Assembly: GCF_004363955.1 (NCBI RefSeq)
Contig: NZ_SNZR01000017.1
Location: 1 to 64,000, forward strand
DNA: 64,000 bases
DNA from: Enterovirga rhinocerotis
GTDB lineage: Bacteria; Pseudomonadota; Alphaproteobacteria; Rhizobiales; Beijerinckiaceae
Direction of reading: 5' to 3'
Shown here: one piece after another, positions 34,657-42,937 of the stretch
Layout: each line of letters opens with the position of its first letter
Numbering within the stretch: the first letter of the stretch is position 1
Translations under genes and position numbers: made by a program
Notes under the pieces: model-generated
What the model was told of the DNA's origin: nothing
Seen by the model: the letters and a program-made list of their open reading frames with translations, nothing else
The model's database searches: none

Positions 34657-35889
34657 TCAGTACCGGGCAGGATCGAACGGCTCGGCCGGAACGAAAGGCG
34701 TCTCACCCGACATCCGTTCCGCCAGCAGGCGACCGCTGGCCGGCCCCAATGTGAAGCCTTGATGGCCGTGCCCGAAATGAAACCAGAGTCCGCGGTGCCG
34801 CGGGGCCTCGCCGATCACCGGGAGCATGTCGGGCATGCAGGGACGCGTGCCGAACCACGGCTGGTTCTCGTATGGCGCTTCGAGATCGAGGAGTTCGCCG
34901 GCGGCGCGCTCGGCTCGCGCGAGCTGGGTCAAGCTCGCGCCCGCATCGGGCACCGAGAACTCGGCTCCCGTCGTGATGCGCAACCCCTTGGCCATCGGCG
35001 CCATCACATAGCCATTGGCCGCATCCAGCAGCGGCAGGGACACGGTGCGGCGTCCGCGCCAATGGCGATGGTAGCCGCGCTTGCGGACCATCGGGAAGCG
35101 ATAGCCCAACGGGCGAAGGAAGTCCGGTGACCACGGGCCAAGCGCGACCACCGCGGCCTCGGCCTCGATCGGCCCGGCTTCGCCGTGTACGATCCAGCCC
35201 GAACCTGCCTGCGTGAGCGTCTCCGCGCCGTCCCGCCGCACGGTTCCCCCTCGTCGGCGGAACAGGTCGGCATAGGCTGTCGTCAGCGCTCCCGGATCCG
35301 AGATCGACCAGGACGCCTCCCAATGGATCGCGCCTGCGCCGCATGACGTCAGCGCCGGCTCGGCTGCGCCGAGTTCCCCGGGGCTCATGATCTTGGACCG
35401 GACGCCATAAAGTGTTCGGAGCCGCTCGGCATTGGCGGCGGCCTTGTCCATGGCGCGCGTGTCGCGATGGAGAACGCGAAAGCCACCCGGGCGCGCCAGG
35501 GCTTCCGCGCCGGCAGCGGCGATCAACCTCTGATGCTCCGGAAGGGCGTGACGGATGATGCTCGCATAGGCTTGCGACACAGCGGCGTGTCGGCGCGGCG
35601 CGGAATACCACCAATAGCGCAGCAGCGGTCCGACGTGATGATGCAGCGCGCCCCATTCGAAGTGGACATCGTTGGTTCGCCCGATGGCGATATCAAGCAG
35701 CGAGCGCCAATCGCGCGGCATCGGATAAGGCTCGACCGCCTCCGCCTGGATGATGCCGCTGTTGCCGTAGCTCGTCTCCCGGCCGGGCTGCCCTCGGTCG
35801 ATCAGGATCACGGACCATCCGCGCTCCTGCAGGTGGAGTGCGGCGCCGAGGCCTGCCATGCCTGCACCCAGGACGATCGCGCTGCGCAT
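34657..35889 (-). CDS. FAD-dependent D-amino-acid dehydrogenase/oxidase-like (DadA family)
   Basis: 410 residues with the DAO fold. FAD is bound at the N-terminus (IVLGAGMAGLGAALHLQERGWSVILIDR), followed by ETSYGNSGIIQAEAVEPYPMP, typical of DadA. The C-terminal block PCMPDMLPVIGEAPRHRGLWFHFGHGHQGFTLGPASGRLLAE completes the flavin site. It oxidatively deaminates D-amino acids or other amines. It starts 17 bp after the CobW gene and is the last enzyme gene of the minus-strand operon with the deacylase. Confidence 0.88.
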   Translation of the reverse strand: MRSAIVLGAGMAGLGAALHLQERGWSVILIDRGQPGRETSYGNSGIIQAEAVEPYPMPRDWRSLLDIAIGRTNDVHFEWGALHHHVGPLLRYWWYSAPRRHAAVSQAYASIIRHALPEHQRLIAAAGAEALARPGGFRVLHRDTRAMDKAAANAERLRTLYGVRSKIMSPGELGAAEPALTSCGAGAIHWEASWSISDPGALTTAYADLFRRRGGTVRRDGAETLTQAGSGWIVHGEAGPIEAEAAVVALGPWSPDFLRPLGYRFPMVRKRGYHRHWRGRRTVSLPLLDAANGYVMAPMAKGLRITTGAEFSVPDAGASLTQLARAERAAGELLDLEAPYENQPWFGTRPCMPDMLPVIGEAPRHRGLWFHFGHGHQGFTLGPASGRLLAERMSGETPFVPAEPFDPARY

Positions 35890-35906
35890 GAGGGCCTCCG
35901 GCCTGT

Positions 35907-36884
35907 TCAGTGACGGTCGACGCGCCGGCTTGGCGCCGACCGGATGGGTTCGATGTCGACGCTGGCATCAAGCAGCCGGGCGGCGTCCTCCCAATCGAGG
36001 CGTCCCCGCTCCGCGATGAGCACGAGGCGCGCTCCGCCCCTGTCCATCGGTCCGGTCTGTGCCGGGACGATGGTCGCCCGCGATCCGACCAGCTGGAACA
36101 GCATCGGCCGGCCGGGCTCGTGCGTGAAGGTGACGACGCCCTTGGCGCGCAGGAGGAAGGGAGCGAGCCTCGCGACGGCGGACTGGAAGGCGGCGAGGAC
36201 CACCGGCCTCTCCGAACTCCAGCTCTGCGTCTCGAAGCGCTCGTCCGCCGCCTGAGGCATGGAGCCCTTCGACGGGGCGCGCACGCGAGGCTCGTTCTCC
36301 GAGAAGAAGCGGCGGGTGGGCGACAGGTGGTCGCCGGCATCGACGATGAGGTGCTGGGCCTTGAAGCGGGCGAGGACGGCGCGGAGGGCGGCGAGCCCGG
36401 CTTCATCCACGAGGTCGGTCTTCGCGAGAACGCAGATATCCGCCGACGCGACCTGCGAGCGCCAGAGCGGATCGTCGAACAGCGCCGGCCTGTCGGCAAG
36501 ATGCCGCGCGTCGATCACGGTCACGGCGGTCTCGAGGGGCGTCGCCGCATAGACGACCGGATCGAGAAGCGAGCGGACGATCTCGGCCGGATCCGACGCA
36601 CCGCTCGTCTCGATCACGATGGCGTCGGGTGGCGGCTGCCGGCGGATGAGGGTGGCGAGCGTGCGCATGAGATCGCCCTGGAGACTGCAGCAGATGCAGC
36701 CGTTCCGGAGGCTCACCACGCCGTCGCTGGACTGGCGAAGAAGGTCCGCGTCGATGTCGATCGCACCGAAATCATTGACCACGGCCGCGATCCGGCGGCC
36801 GTCCGGCCGGCGGAGCATCTCGTTCACCAGCGTCGTCTTGCCCGCGCCGAGAAACCCCGCGACCAGCACGACCGGGATCGTCAC
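35907..36884 (-). CDS. CobW/COG0523-family GTPase metallochaperone
   Basis: 325 residues from GTG 36884, which overlaps the deacylase stop (GTGA). Walker A is GFLGAGKTT. The metal-binding motif is GCICCSL (CxCC). Walker B and specificity parts are VIETSGASDP and AKTDLVDEAG. A CobW C-terminal domain follows (LRAKGVVTFTHEPGRPMLFQLVG). COG0523 proteins insert zinc or other metals into client enzymes. Translational coupling to a metal-dependent amidohydrolase makes that enzyme the likely client. Confidence 0.9.
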   Translation of the reverse strand: MTIPVVLVAGFLGAGKTTLVNEMLRRPDGRRIAAVVNDFGAIDIDADLLRQSSDGVVSLRNGCICCSLQGDLMRTLATLIRRQPPPDAIVIETSGASDPAEIVRSLLDPVVYAATPLETAVTVIDARHLADRPALFDDPLWRSQVASADICVLAKTDLVDEAGLAALRAVLARFKAQHLIVDAGDHLSPTRRFFSENEPRVRAPSKGSMPQAADERFETQSWSSERPVVLAAFQSAVARLAPFLLRAKGVVTFTHEPGRPMLFQLVGSRATIVPAQTGPMDRGGARLVLIAERGRLDWEDAARLLDASVDIEPIRSAPSRRVDRH

Positions 36885-38368
36885 GAAGCCACCGGGCGGC
36901 GAACAGGGCGGCCGGGCCGGGCCTCTCGGACGAGGCCGCCATCCACGATGACCGTCTCCCCGCCGACGAAGAGATGGCGCACGCCCTCGGAGGGGCGGTT
37001 CGGATGTCGGAAATCGGCCCGGTCCGTGAGCGTGTCCCAATCGAAGCATACGATATCGGCGTCACAGCCGACGCGGAGACGACCCTTCCGGGCCATGGCC
37101 GGCGTGCTCGCCTCCATCAGCTGGGCCGGGATGAGGCAGCATTTGCGCAGCCCCTCCATCAGCGACAGCGTCTCCCGCTCCCGCACCCATTCGCGCAGGA
37201 AGCGCGTGAATGTCCCGCTCGATCGGGGATGCGAGATCGCGTCGTCCGGCAGGGGCCAGGCGTCTCCAGAATAGGTGGCCCCATCGGCGAGAAGCCAGGG
37301 CACCGCGTCCGACGCGATCGCGCCGCCCGGGAACAGGACGGAGACGTCGAGCAGGTTCCGGTGCCGGTCGTTCGCGGCGACGTCGAGAAAATGCCAGAGC
37401 ACGAGCGAGCCGGGGTCCTCGGCCTGGGCGGCGAGGACCTCGCTCCGGTCGCCGAAGCGGCGACCCGAGGCGAGGCTCTCGATGGTCTCGTAGCCCCCGC
37501 CCGTGCGCTCGGGGAAGGCCGGGTCGGAGAAGAAGACCGCGCCGACCACCGTCGAGCCCGTCCCATAGGGATAGGCCTCGACGGACACCTTCAGCCCTTG
37601 CGCCTGGGCCGTCCGCACGAGTTCGGCCGCGCGTTCGACGTCCTGGAGGCTGGTCGAGTTGAAATGGCAGATGTGCATGTGCGCGCCGGTCGAGCCCGCG
37701 AGACCGATCAGCCGCGTATAGGCGTCGATGGAACTCATCGGATCGACGTTCGACATGTAGGCGATATGGGTGAAGGTCGGCACGCCGAAGGATGCGGCGA
37801 GGCTGCAGAGATCCGAGATCTCCTTCACGCCGGCGCCCGGCGCATAGGCATTCGGAAAGCCGATCCCGAGGCCGCCCTGGTCGAGGCCGGCCTTCACGCG
37901 CGCGACGATGTCGGCGCTCTCCGCCGCGCTCGCGACTTCGTCCGACCAGCGCTTGTCCTGCATCGCGCGGCCCATGCCGGCGATGCTCGACTCGGTCTGC
38001 TGGGAGGTCATCGCGGCGATGCGCGCGAAGACCCAGCCGGTCGAGGCCCCGTAATTCAGCACGCGGCCCGCATGGGCCTGCTCGTCGTACCAGCGTGCCA
38101 CGGGCCAGACGCCGAGTTCGAGCTCCAGCGCCGTCGTCACGCCGTCGAAGGCCTGCATCCTGTCGGCGGGCAGGCATTGCCCATGCGCGTGCAGATCGAC
38201 GAAGCCCGGCGCGACGACGAGGCCCGACGCATCGACCTCGACGAGCCCAGCCTCCGTAACCGTGCCCAGGCCGGCGATCCGCCCGTCCTTCACCGCGACG
38301 TCGGCCAAGCCATCGTGCCCGCTCTCCGGATCGATGACGCGGCCTCCGCGCAGAACGAGATCAAACAT
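36881..38368 (-). CDS. N-acyl-D-amino-acid deacylase / amidohydrolase
   Basis: 495 residues from ATG 38368 (the frame opens at 38404). Amidohydrolase-superfamily features are FDLVLRGGRVIDPESG, the metal motif VAPGFVDLHAHGQ, HICHFNSTSLQDVERAAELV (metal His), and the C-terminal KGRLRVGCDADIVCFDWDTLTDRADFRHPNRPSEGVRHLFVGGE. It is closest in style to D-aminoacylases, which release D-amino acids, but the family also includes N-substituted formamide deformylases. It is coupled by 4 bp to the CobW gene and upstream of DadA. Confidence 0.87.
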   Translation of the reverse strand: MFDLVLRGGRVIDPESGHDGLADVAVKDGRIAGLGTVTEAGLVEVDASGLVVAPGFVDLHAHGQCLPADRMQAFDGVTTALELELGVWPVARWYDEQAHAGRVLNYGASTGWVFARIAAMTSQQTESSIAGMGRAMQDKRWSDEVASAAESADIVARVKAGLDQGGLGIGFPNAYAPGAGVKEISDLCSLAASFGVPTFTHIAYMSNVDPMSSIDAYTRLIGLAGSTGAHMHICHFNSTSLQDVERAAELVRTAQAQGLKVSVEAYPYGTGSTVVGAVFFSDPAFPERTGGGYETIESLASGRRFGDRSEVLAAQAEDPGSLVLWHFLDVAANDRHRNLLDVSVLFPGGAIASDAVPWLLADGATYSGDAWPLPDDAISHPRSSGTFTRFLREWVRERETLSLMEGLRKCCLIPAQLMEASTPAMARKGRLRVGCDADIVCFDWDTLTDRADFRHPNRPSEGVRHLFVGGETVIVDGGLVREARPGRPVRRPVAS

Positions 38369-38555
38369 GAGCGACGAGCCCCTTGAGCGGATGTCCGATT
38401 GCACGGGCGGGACGGAGGACGTGTCGCTCCGAACCGGACGAGATGAGGGCTCTTCCTTGCAAGCCCCGCAAGATGTCGTCCAGATCAGCCGCTGTCAGGC
38501 AATCGCTAACGGCGCTTCTGTCCTCGATGGAGAGGCGGCCCGCCCTCGGCCTCGA

Positions 38556-39791
38556 TCACTTGCTCTTCGCCGCATCCGTCACCAGGGGGCAGTCGCTGGC
38601 TTCGAGTGACGTGAAGGCATCGCTCGAGGGAATGACCGCATCGACCTTGTAGTAATCCCATGGCGCCTTGGATTCCTGCTTCGTCTTAACCGTCACCAGG
38701 AGGAAGTCGTGCGCGAGCTTGCCGTCGGGGCGCAACCGCGCGCCTTTCGCGAACATGTCGTCCACCGGCACTTCGCGCATGCGCGATACGACGGCATCGG
38801 TGGCATCGGTCTTCGTGGCGGCGACTGCCTTGAGGTAGTGCATGGTGGCCGAATACATCCCGGCTTGGGATTCCGTCGGCATCGCGTTGAAGCGTGCGAA
38901 GAAGCGCTTGGCGAACGCGCGCGTATCGTCGTTCAGGCCCCAGTACCACGCGGTGGTCGCCGTGAGCCCCTGCATCACGTCCATGCCGGCGGCATGAACG
39001 TCGGCAACAGAGAGCAAGGTGGCGATCGGCCGCTGCCCGCCGCCCTGCATGCCGAATTCCTGCCACTGCTTCATGACGTTGACGAGCTGGGTGCCTGCAT
39101 TGGCAAATGCGACCATCTTCGCCTTCGAGCCCTGAGCCTGCAGCAGGTAGGAGCTGAAATCGGCCTCGCTCATCGGGTGGAACGCCTCACCCACGGTTTT
39201 GCCGCCCCTCGCCGTCACCAGTCTCTTGGCGACCTGCACCATGTTCTTGCCGAACTCGAAATCCGCACCGAGGAAGTACCAGGTGTCCTCCGGCCCCTTC
39301 GTCAGCGTCTTCACGGGGCCGGACACGAGTGCGTAGGCGTCGTGCACCCAGGAGAAACCCGTCTTGGCGCATTGCTTGCCCGTCAGCTCGGTGGTGCCGA
39401 TGATGCCGTAGAGGGCGACCTTGTTCCTCTCTCGGATCAGCGTCTGGACCCCGAGCGCGACAGACGAATTCGACACATCGAGAACGGCGTCGATATTGTC
39501 CACATCGAGCCAGCGCTTCACCGTGGCGACGCCGACATCCGGCTTGTTCTGATGGTCGGCGACGAGGATCTCCACCCGGATGTCGCCGAGCTGCGGCTTC
39601 ATATCCTCGACCGCCATCCGGATGGCGAGGACCGATCCGGGGCCGGTCAGCGACGAGAAGGGCCCGGACTGGTCGTTGATGACGCCCAGTTTGACGACCC
39701 CGTCCGAAATCTGGCTATGCGCCGGCAGGGCGGCGAGCATCCCGCCAGCCGTGACGCAGGCGACGATCCAGGTGCGGATGGCGGGTATCAT
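38556..39791 (-). CDS. ABC transporter substrate-binding protein (Leu/Ile/Val-type), orphan
   Basis: 411 residues from ATG 39791 with an ideal GAAGGAGGTCCC leader. The signal peptide (1-27) ends ALPAHSQ. A periplasmic type I fold follows: VKLGVINDQSGPFSSLTGPGSVLAIRMAVEDM, DVGVATVKRWLDVDNIDAVLDVSNSSVALGV, and DTWYFLGADFEFGKNM. No permease or ATPase gene is adjacent, so it must share transporter parts encoded elsewhere or act as a sensor. It lies between the isonitrile hydratase-like and deacylase genes. Confidence 0.9.
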   Translation of the reverse strand: MIPAIRTWIVACVTAGGMLAALPAHSQISDGVVKLGVINDQSGPFSSLTGPGSVLAIRMAVEDMKPQLGDIRVEILVADHQNKPDVGVATVKRWLDVDNIDAVLDVSNSSVALGVQTLIRERNKVALYGIIGTTELTGKQCAKTGFSWVHDAYALVSGPVKTLTKGPEDTWYFLGADFEFGKNMVQVAKRLVTARGGKTVGEAFHPMSEADFSSYLLQAQGSKAKMVAFANAGTQLVNVMKQWQEFGMQGGGQRPIATLLSVADVHAAGMDVMQGLTATTAWYWGLNDDTRAFAKRFFARFNAMPTESQAGMYSATMHYLKAVAATKTDATDAVVSRMREVPVDDMFAKGARLRPDGKLAHDFLLVTVKTKQESKAPWDYYKVDAVIPSSDAFTSLEASDCPLVTDAAKSK

Positions 39792-39832
39792 GGGACCTCC
39801 TTCGTTGGTGCAGGATTGACGGGCCGCAGCAC

Positions 39833-40534
39833 TTACGGACGGCGGGCGGCCGCCTCCGCGATGGCGGCTTCGATCCGCGGGAGCGAGGATTCGAGCGCGG
39901 CGCGCGCCCGAGCCTCCCGCTCGGGGCCCGCCTTCTCCGGCGAGCCGCTGTCCAGCGGCGGCTGAGGGTCGTATTCGAGGCCCAGCTGGATCATGCGGGC
40001 CGCTTCCTCGCCGGCCAGTTCGCTGGCCAGCGTCAGAGCGAAATCGATCCCCGAGGTCACGCCTCCGCCGGAAAGCCGGTTGCGATCGCGCACGACCCTG
40101 GCGGCGACCGGCTCGGCGCCGAACTGAGTGAGGTACGGGCGCCACATCCAGTGGCAGGCCGACCTGTAGCCGGTGATGAGCCCCGCCGCTCCGAGCAGAA
40201 GCGAACCATTGCAGACCGACGTCACGTAGCGCGCGCCGGTGCCCTGCCGGCGCAGGAAGGCCATCGTGTCGGGATCGCTCAGCTGCTCCACCACCCCGAA
40301 GCCGCCCGGAGCGCACAGGACGTCGAGTTGCGGGCAATCCTCGAACGTGACGGTCGGATTGATGGTGAAACCGACATCCGTCTCGATGGGTTCGAGAGCC
40401 TTCCAGACGAGATGCACTTTCGCGCCGGGGACGCGGCTCAGAACTTGTGCCGGCCCCATGAGATCAAGCTGCGTGACCTTCGGAAAGATCAGAAAGCCAA
40501 TATCGATCGTGGTCATGTCGGAACTCGATGTCAT
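39833..40534 (-). CDS. inhA-like: DJ-1/PfpI-family isonitrile hydratase-like enzyme
   Basis: 233 residues (an in-frame ATG also at 40516). The sequence follows isonitrile hydratase InhA closely: IGFLIFPKVTQLDLMGPAQVLSRVPG, LDVLCAPGGFGV, RYVTSVCNGSLLLGAAGLI (nucleophile-elbow Cys), HWMWRPYLTQFGAEPV, GGGVTSGIDFALTLASEL and LEYDPQPP. InhA adds water to isonitriles to give N-substituted formamides. The residue after the catalytic Cys is Asn, where I recall Thr in characterised InhA. First gene of the minus-strand operon. Confidence 0.82.
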   Translation of the reverse strand: MTSSSDMTTIDIGFLIFPKVTQLDLMGPAQVLSRVPGAKVHLVWKALEPIETDVGFTINPTVTFEDCPQLDVLCAPGGFGVVEQLSDPDTMAFLRRQGTGARYVTSVCNGSLLLGAAGLITGYRSACHWMWRPYLTQFGAEPVAARVVRDRNRLSGGGVTSGIDFALTLASELAGEEAARMIQLGLEYDPQPPLDSGSPEKAGPEREARARAALESSLPRIEAAIAEAAARRP

Positions 40535-40601
40535 CGCAAGCCCGAATTCTTGACCTCATGCGGGGTGGCGTAAATGACAAACGTCGGCCAATATCCGCCA
40601 A

Positions 40602-41579
40602 ATGAGCCTGCCCCTCACCGTCGCGCTCCTGATCTTTCCGCGCTGCCAGGTACTCGACGTCACCGGCCCCGCCATGGTGTTCGAAGCCGGCAACGATGAG
40701 GTGGGACGAGCCCATTACGACATCCGGATCCTCTCGGCGCAGGGCGGCGTCGTCCGAACGAGCAGTGCCGTCGCGCTCGTCACGGAACCGGTCTCGGAGC
40801 TTCCACCGACATCGATCGACACACTGCTGGTCGCGGGCGGCGACGAGAGCGGCCTCAAGGGACTGGTGGGGGACGAAACGGTCCGCCGATGGAGCGTCGA
40901 GGCGAGCCATACGGCGCGACGCTACGGCTCCGTCTGCAGCGGCGCGTATGCGCTGGCGCATTTCGGTCTTCTGGACGGCAAGCGCGTGGCCACGCATTGG
41001 TCGACCTGCGCCAGCCTCGCGGAAGCATGGCCGGACGTCGAGGTCGACAGGAACGCCCTGTTCGTCAACGACGGCTCGCTATGGACCTCGGCCGGCGTCA
41101 CGACCGGCATCGACATGAGCCTCGAGATGGTTGCCGCGGACCTCGGCAACGCCGTCGCTCACGCCATCGCGAAACGCCTCGTGCTCTATGCGCGGCGCCC
41201 CGGCTACCAGTCGCAGTTCAGTCCGGTGCTCGATGCCCAGTCCCAGGCGGATGCGCGCTTCGCACCGCTCGTTCAGTGGATGCGCGAGAACCTCGCGCAG
41301 CAGCTCGATGTCCCGTGTCTCGCCGACAGAGCCAGGATGTCGGAGCGGACGTTCCTGCGCCGGTTCACTCAGAGCACGGGCGAGACACCAGCGCATTTCG
41401 TGGAAACGCTGCGGCTCGACCGAACCCGCACGCTGCTCGCCACAGGCATGCTGCTCAAGGACATCGCGGCCCAGACAGGCTATTCAAGCGCCGCGCAGCT
41501 GTCCAAGGCTTTCGAAAGGCGCTTCGGAATGACGCCGACGCTCTTCAGAGAGCTTCATTGCACAAGTCATTCCGGGTAG
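40602..41579 (+). CDS. GlxA/FtrA-type AraC-family regulator
   Basis: 325 residues. The N-terminal DJ-1/PfpI-like ligand domain (VALLIFPRCQVLDVTGPAMVFEAG ... GSVCSGAYALAHFGLLDGKRVATHW) resembles the neighbouring hydratase. The C-terminal AraC DNA-binding domain has DVPCLADRARMSERTFLRRFTQSTGETPAHF and LKDIAAQTGYSSAAQLSKAFERRFGMTPTLF. Divergent from the hydratase gene by 67 bp, it is the obvious candidate activator of that operon; the paired DJ-1 folds suggest it senses a related ligand. Confidence 0.9.
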   Translation: MSLPLTVALLIFPRCQVLDVTGPAMVFEAGNDEVGRAHYDIRILSAQGGVVRTSSAVALVTEPVSELPPTSIDTLLVAGGDESGLKGLVGDETVRRWSVEASHTARRYGSVCSGAYALAHFGLLDGKRVATHWSTCASLAEAWPDVEVDRNALFVNDGSLWTSAGVTTGIDMSLEMVAADLGNAVAHAIAKRLVLYARRPGYQSQFSPVLDAQSQADARFAPLVQWMRENLAQQLDVPCLADRARMSERTFLRRFTQSTGETPAHFVETLRLDRTRTLLATGMLLKDIAAQTGYSSAAQLSKAFERRFGMTPTLFRELHCTSHSG

Positions 41580-41646
41580 AAGAGCCTCTCGGATCGCCGG
41601 ATCGAGGCACGTTCTCCGCGACGCATCGACCGGGCGATGCCGGCCG

Positions 41647-42426
41647 CTACGCTCCGACGCCCGCCCGATCGCCCTGTCTGAAGAACGACGTCAGCAGGTT
41701 TGCGATCTCGTCGAGGCAGGCTTGGCCGATGGACGGCGTGGCGCCACGGGCGTCGCCCAAAATCCCGTTCGGACTGACACTGGCGAAGCCGTCACGCCAG
41801 ATGACGTCGAGATCCCGCTTCGCGATCGGTCCGAGCCGTCCTGCGGCGGCAAGAGGCATCCTGACCGCAGAGGGATCGATCTCGAGCATGATCGACGTCT
41901 CCGCAAGATCGGCGTGGCCGCCGACCCGTTCAGGATCGCCCCCCGCCCGCGCCACCGCGCGGCGCCAGCCGTCGAGCCAAGCATCCGGATCGTGGAAGGC
42001 GACCACTTGGGCTCGCCCGGCCACGGCCTCGTTCAACATCGGCAGCGCGGCTTCGAGATGCGGGAAGTTACCGATATGCCCGGAGAAGAAGAGGATCCTG
42101 TTGAATCCGTGCCGCGCCAAGCTGACGCAATAATCCCGGCAGATGGCAGCGAATGTCTCGGGCGCAAGCGAAACGGTGCCGGAGAAATCCAGGTGATGCG
42201 GCGAGCATCCGACCCGGATCGTCGGCGCGATCAGCGTCTGGCCGAGGGCCATCGCGACACGCCCGGCCAGCGCCTCCGCATGGCGTGCATCCATCGACAG
42301 TGCCATGTGCGGCCCGTGCTGCTCGACGGCCCCGCAGGGGACGATGATCCGTCGAGCACCGCCCGCGATCAGATCGGAGACTTCCAGGGTCGTCAGCTTC
42401 TCGAGACAGCGTTCTTCTGGCTTCAT
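41647..42426 (-). CDS. Creatininase-family amidohydrolase
   Basis: 259 residues from ATG 42426 (GTG 42438 is an alternative). Metal-site features are PCGAVEQHGPHMALSMDARHAEALAGRVA (Glu, His, Asp) and SPHHLDFSGTVSL. GHIGNFPHLEAALP stands where the family usually has GHGGN, and GGHADLAETSIMLEID supplies the last Glu. Members cleave cyclic or linear amides such as creatinine or formamidopyrimidines. The Gly-to-Ile change in GHxGN is unusual. It may extend the amide chemistry of the neighbouring operon (inference). Confidence 0.85.
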   Translation of the reverse strand: MKPEERCLEKLTTLEVSDLIAGGARRIIVPCGAVEQHGPHMALSMDARHAEALAGRVAMALGQTLIAPTIRVGCSPHHLDFSGTVSLAPETFAAICRDYCVSLARHGFNRILFFSGHIGNFPHLEAALPMLNEAVAGRAQVVAFHDPDAWLDGWRRAVARAGGDPERVGGHADLAETSIMLEIDPSAVRMPLAAAGRLGPIAKRDLDVIWRDGFASVSPNGILGDARGATPSIGQACLDEIANLLTSFFRQGDRAGVGA

Positions 42427-42937
42427 GACGATGCTCACGACGTCTTTCGGATCGAGACCGCTGAACTGAGCGCAGGCAAGACATGACCTGCTCGTCCGGA
42501 CTGCATCCGGACCGGACGGCGTGGCGGCATCATACGAGCTGATCGTCCACGCCTTCGGCGAGAAACGCAAGCATTCCGGCAGCGGAAGCCGACGAGGCGA
42601 TGCCCGAAACGCCGCGATCCGCGTGGCCCGGCGCCCTCGGGAGACGCTCGCTCCCTGCGAAGGAGCGCCGCAAGGGCGCCCCAGGCCGCTTCTGACAGGC
42701 GGCAATCTCACGAGCGAGGTGCCGAGGCCTCGCCGGCCGGGCGATCGGCGACGACGTCGAGTCCGCGGAAAACATGAATTTCCGGCATTGCTTTTAAGCG
42801 CCGGATTGATAACATGAATTTGAAACTCTTCTTTTTAGACATTCTATTCTTCAGCCCTGCTGTCAGCGCCGTTCCGTCGATCCAGCCGCCGCCACGCGGC
42901 GGCCGCGCTCCATCAGGATCTCGACGAGGTGGCTTCG
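42427..42937. other. Divergent intergenic region before the TonB receptor
   Basis: 511 bp with no supported gene. The part from about 42765 to 42850 is AT-rich and holds AACATGAATTT twice (42771-42781 and 42811-42821, 40 bp apart) plus a TCCGGC/GCCGGA stem (42781-42805) between them. This is the likely promoter/operator zone of the TonB-ABC-NnrS operon. Confidence 0.45.
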
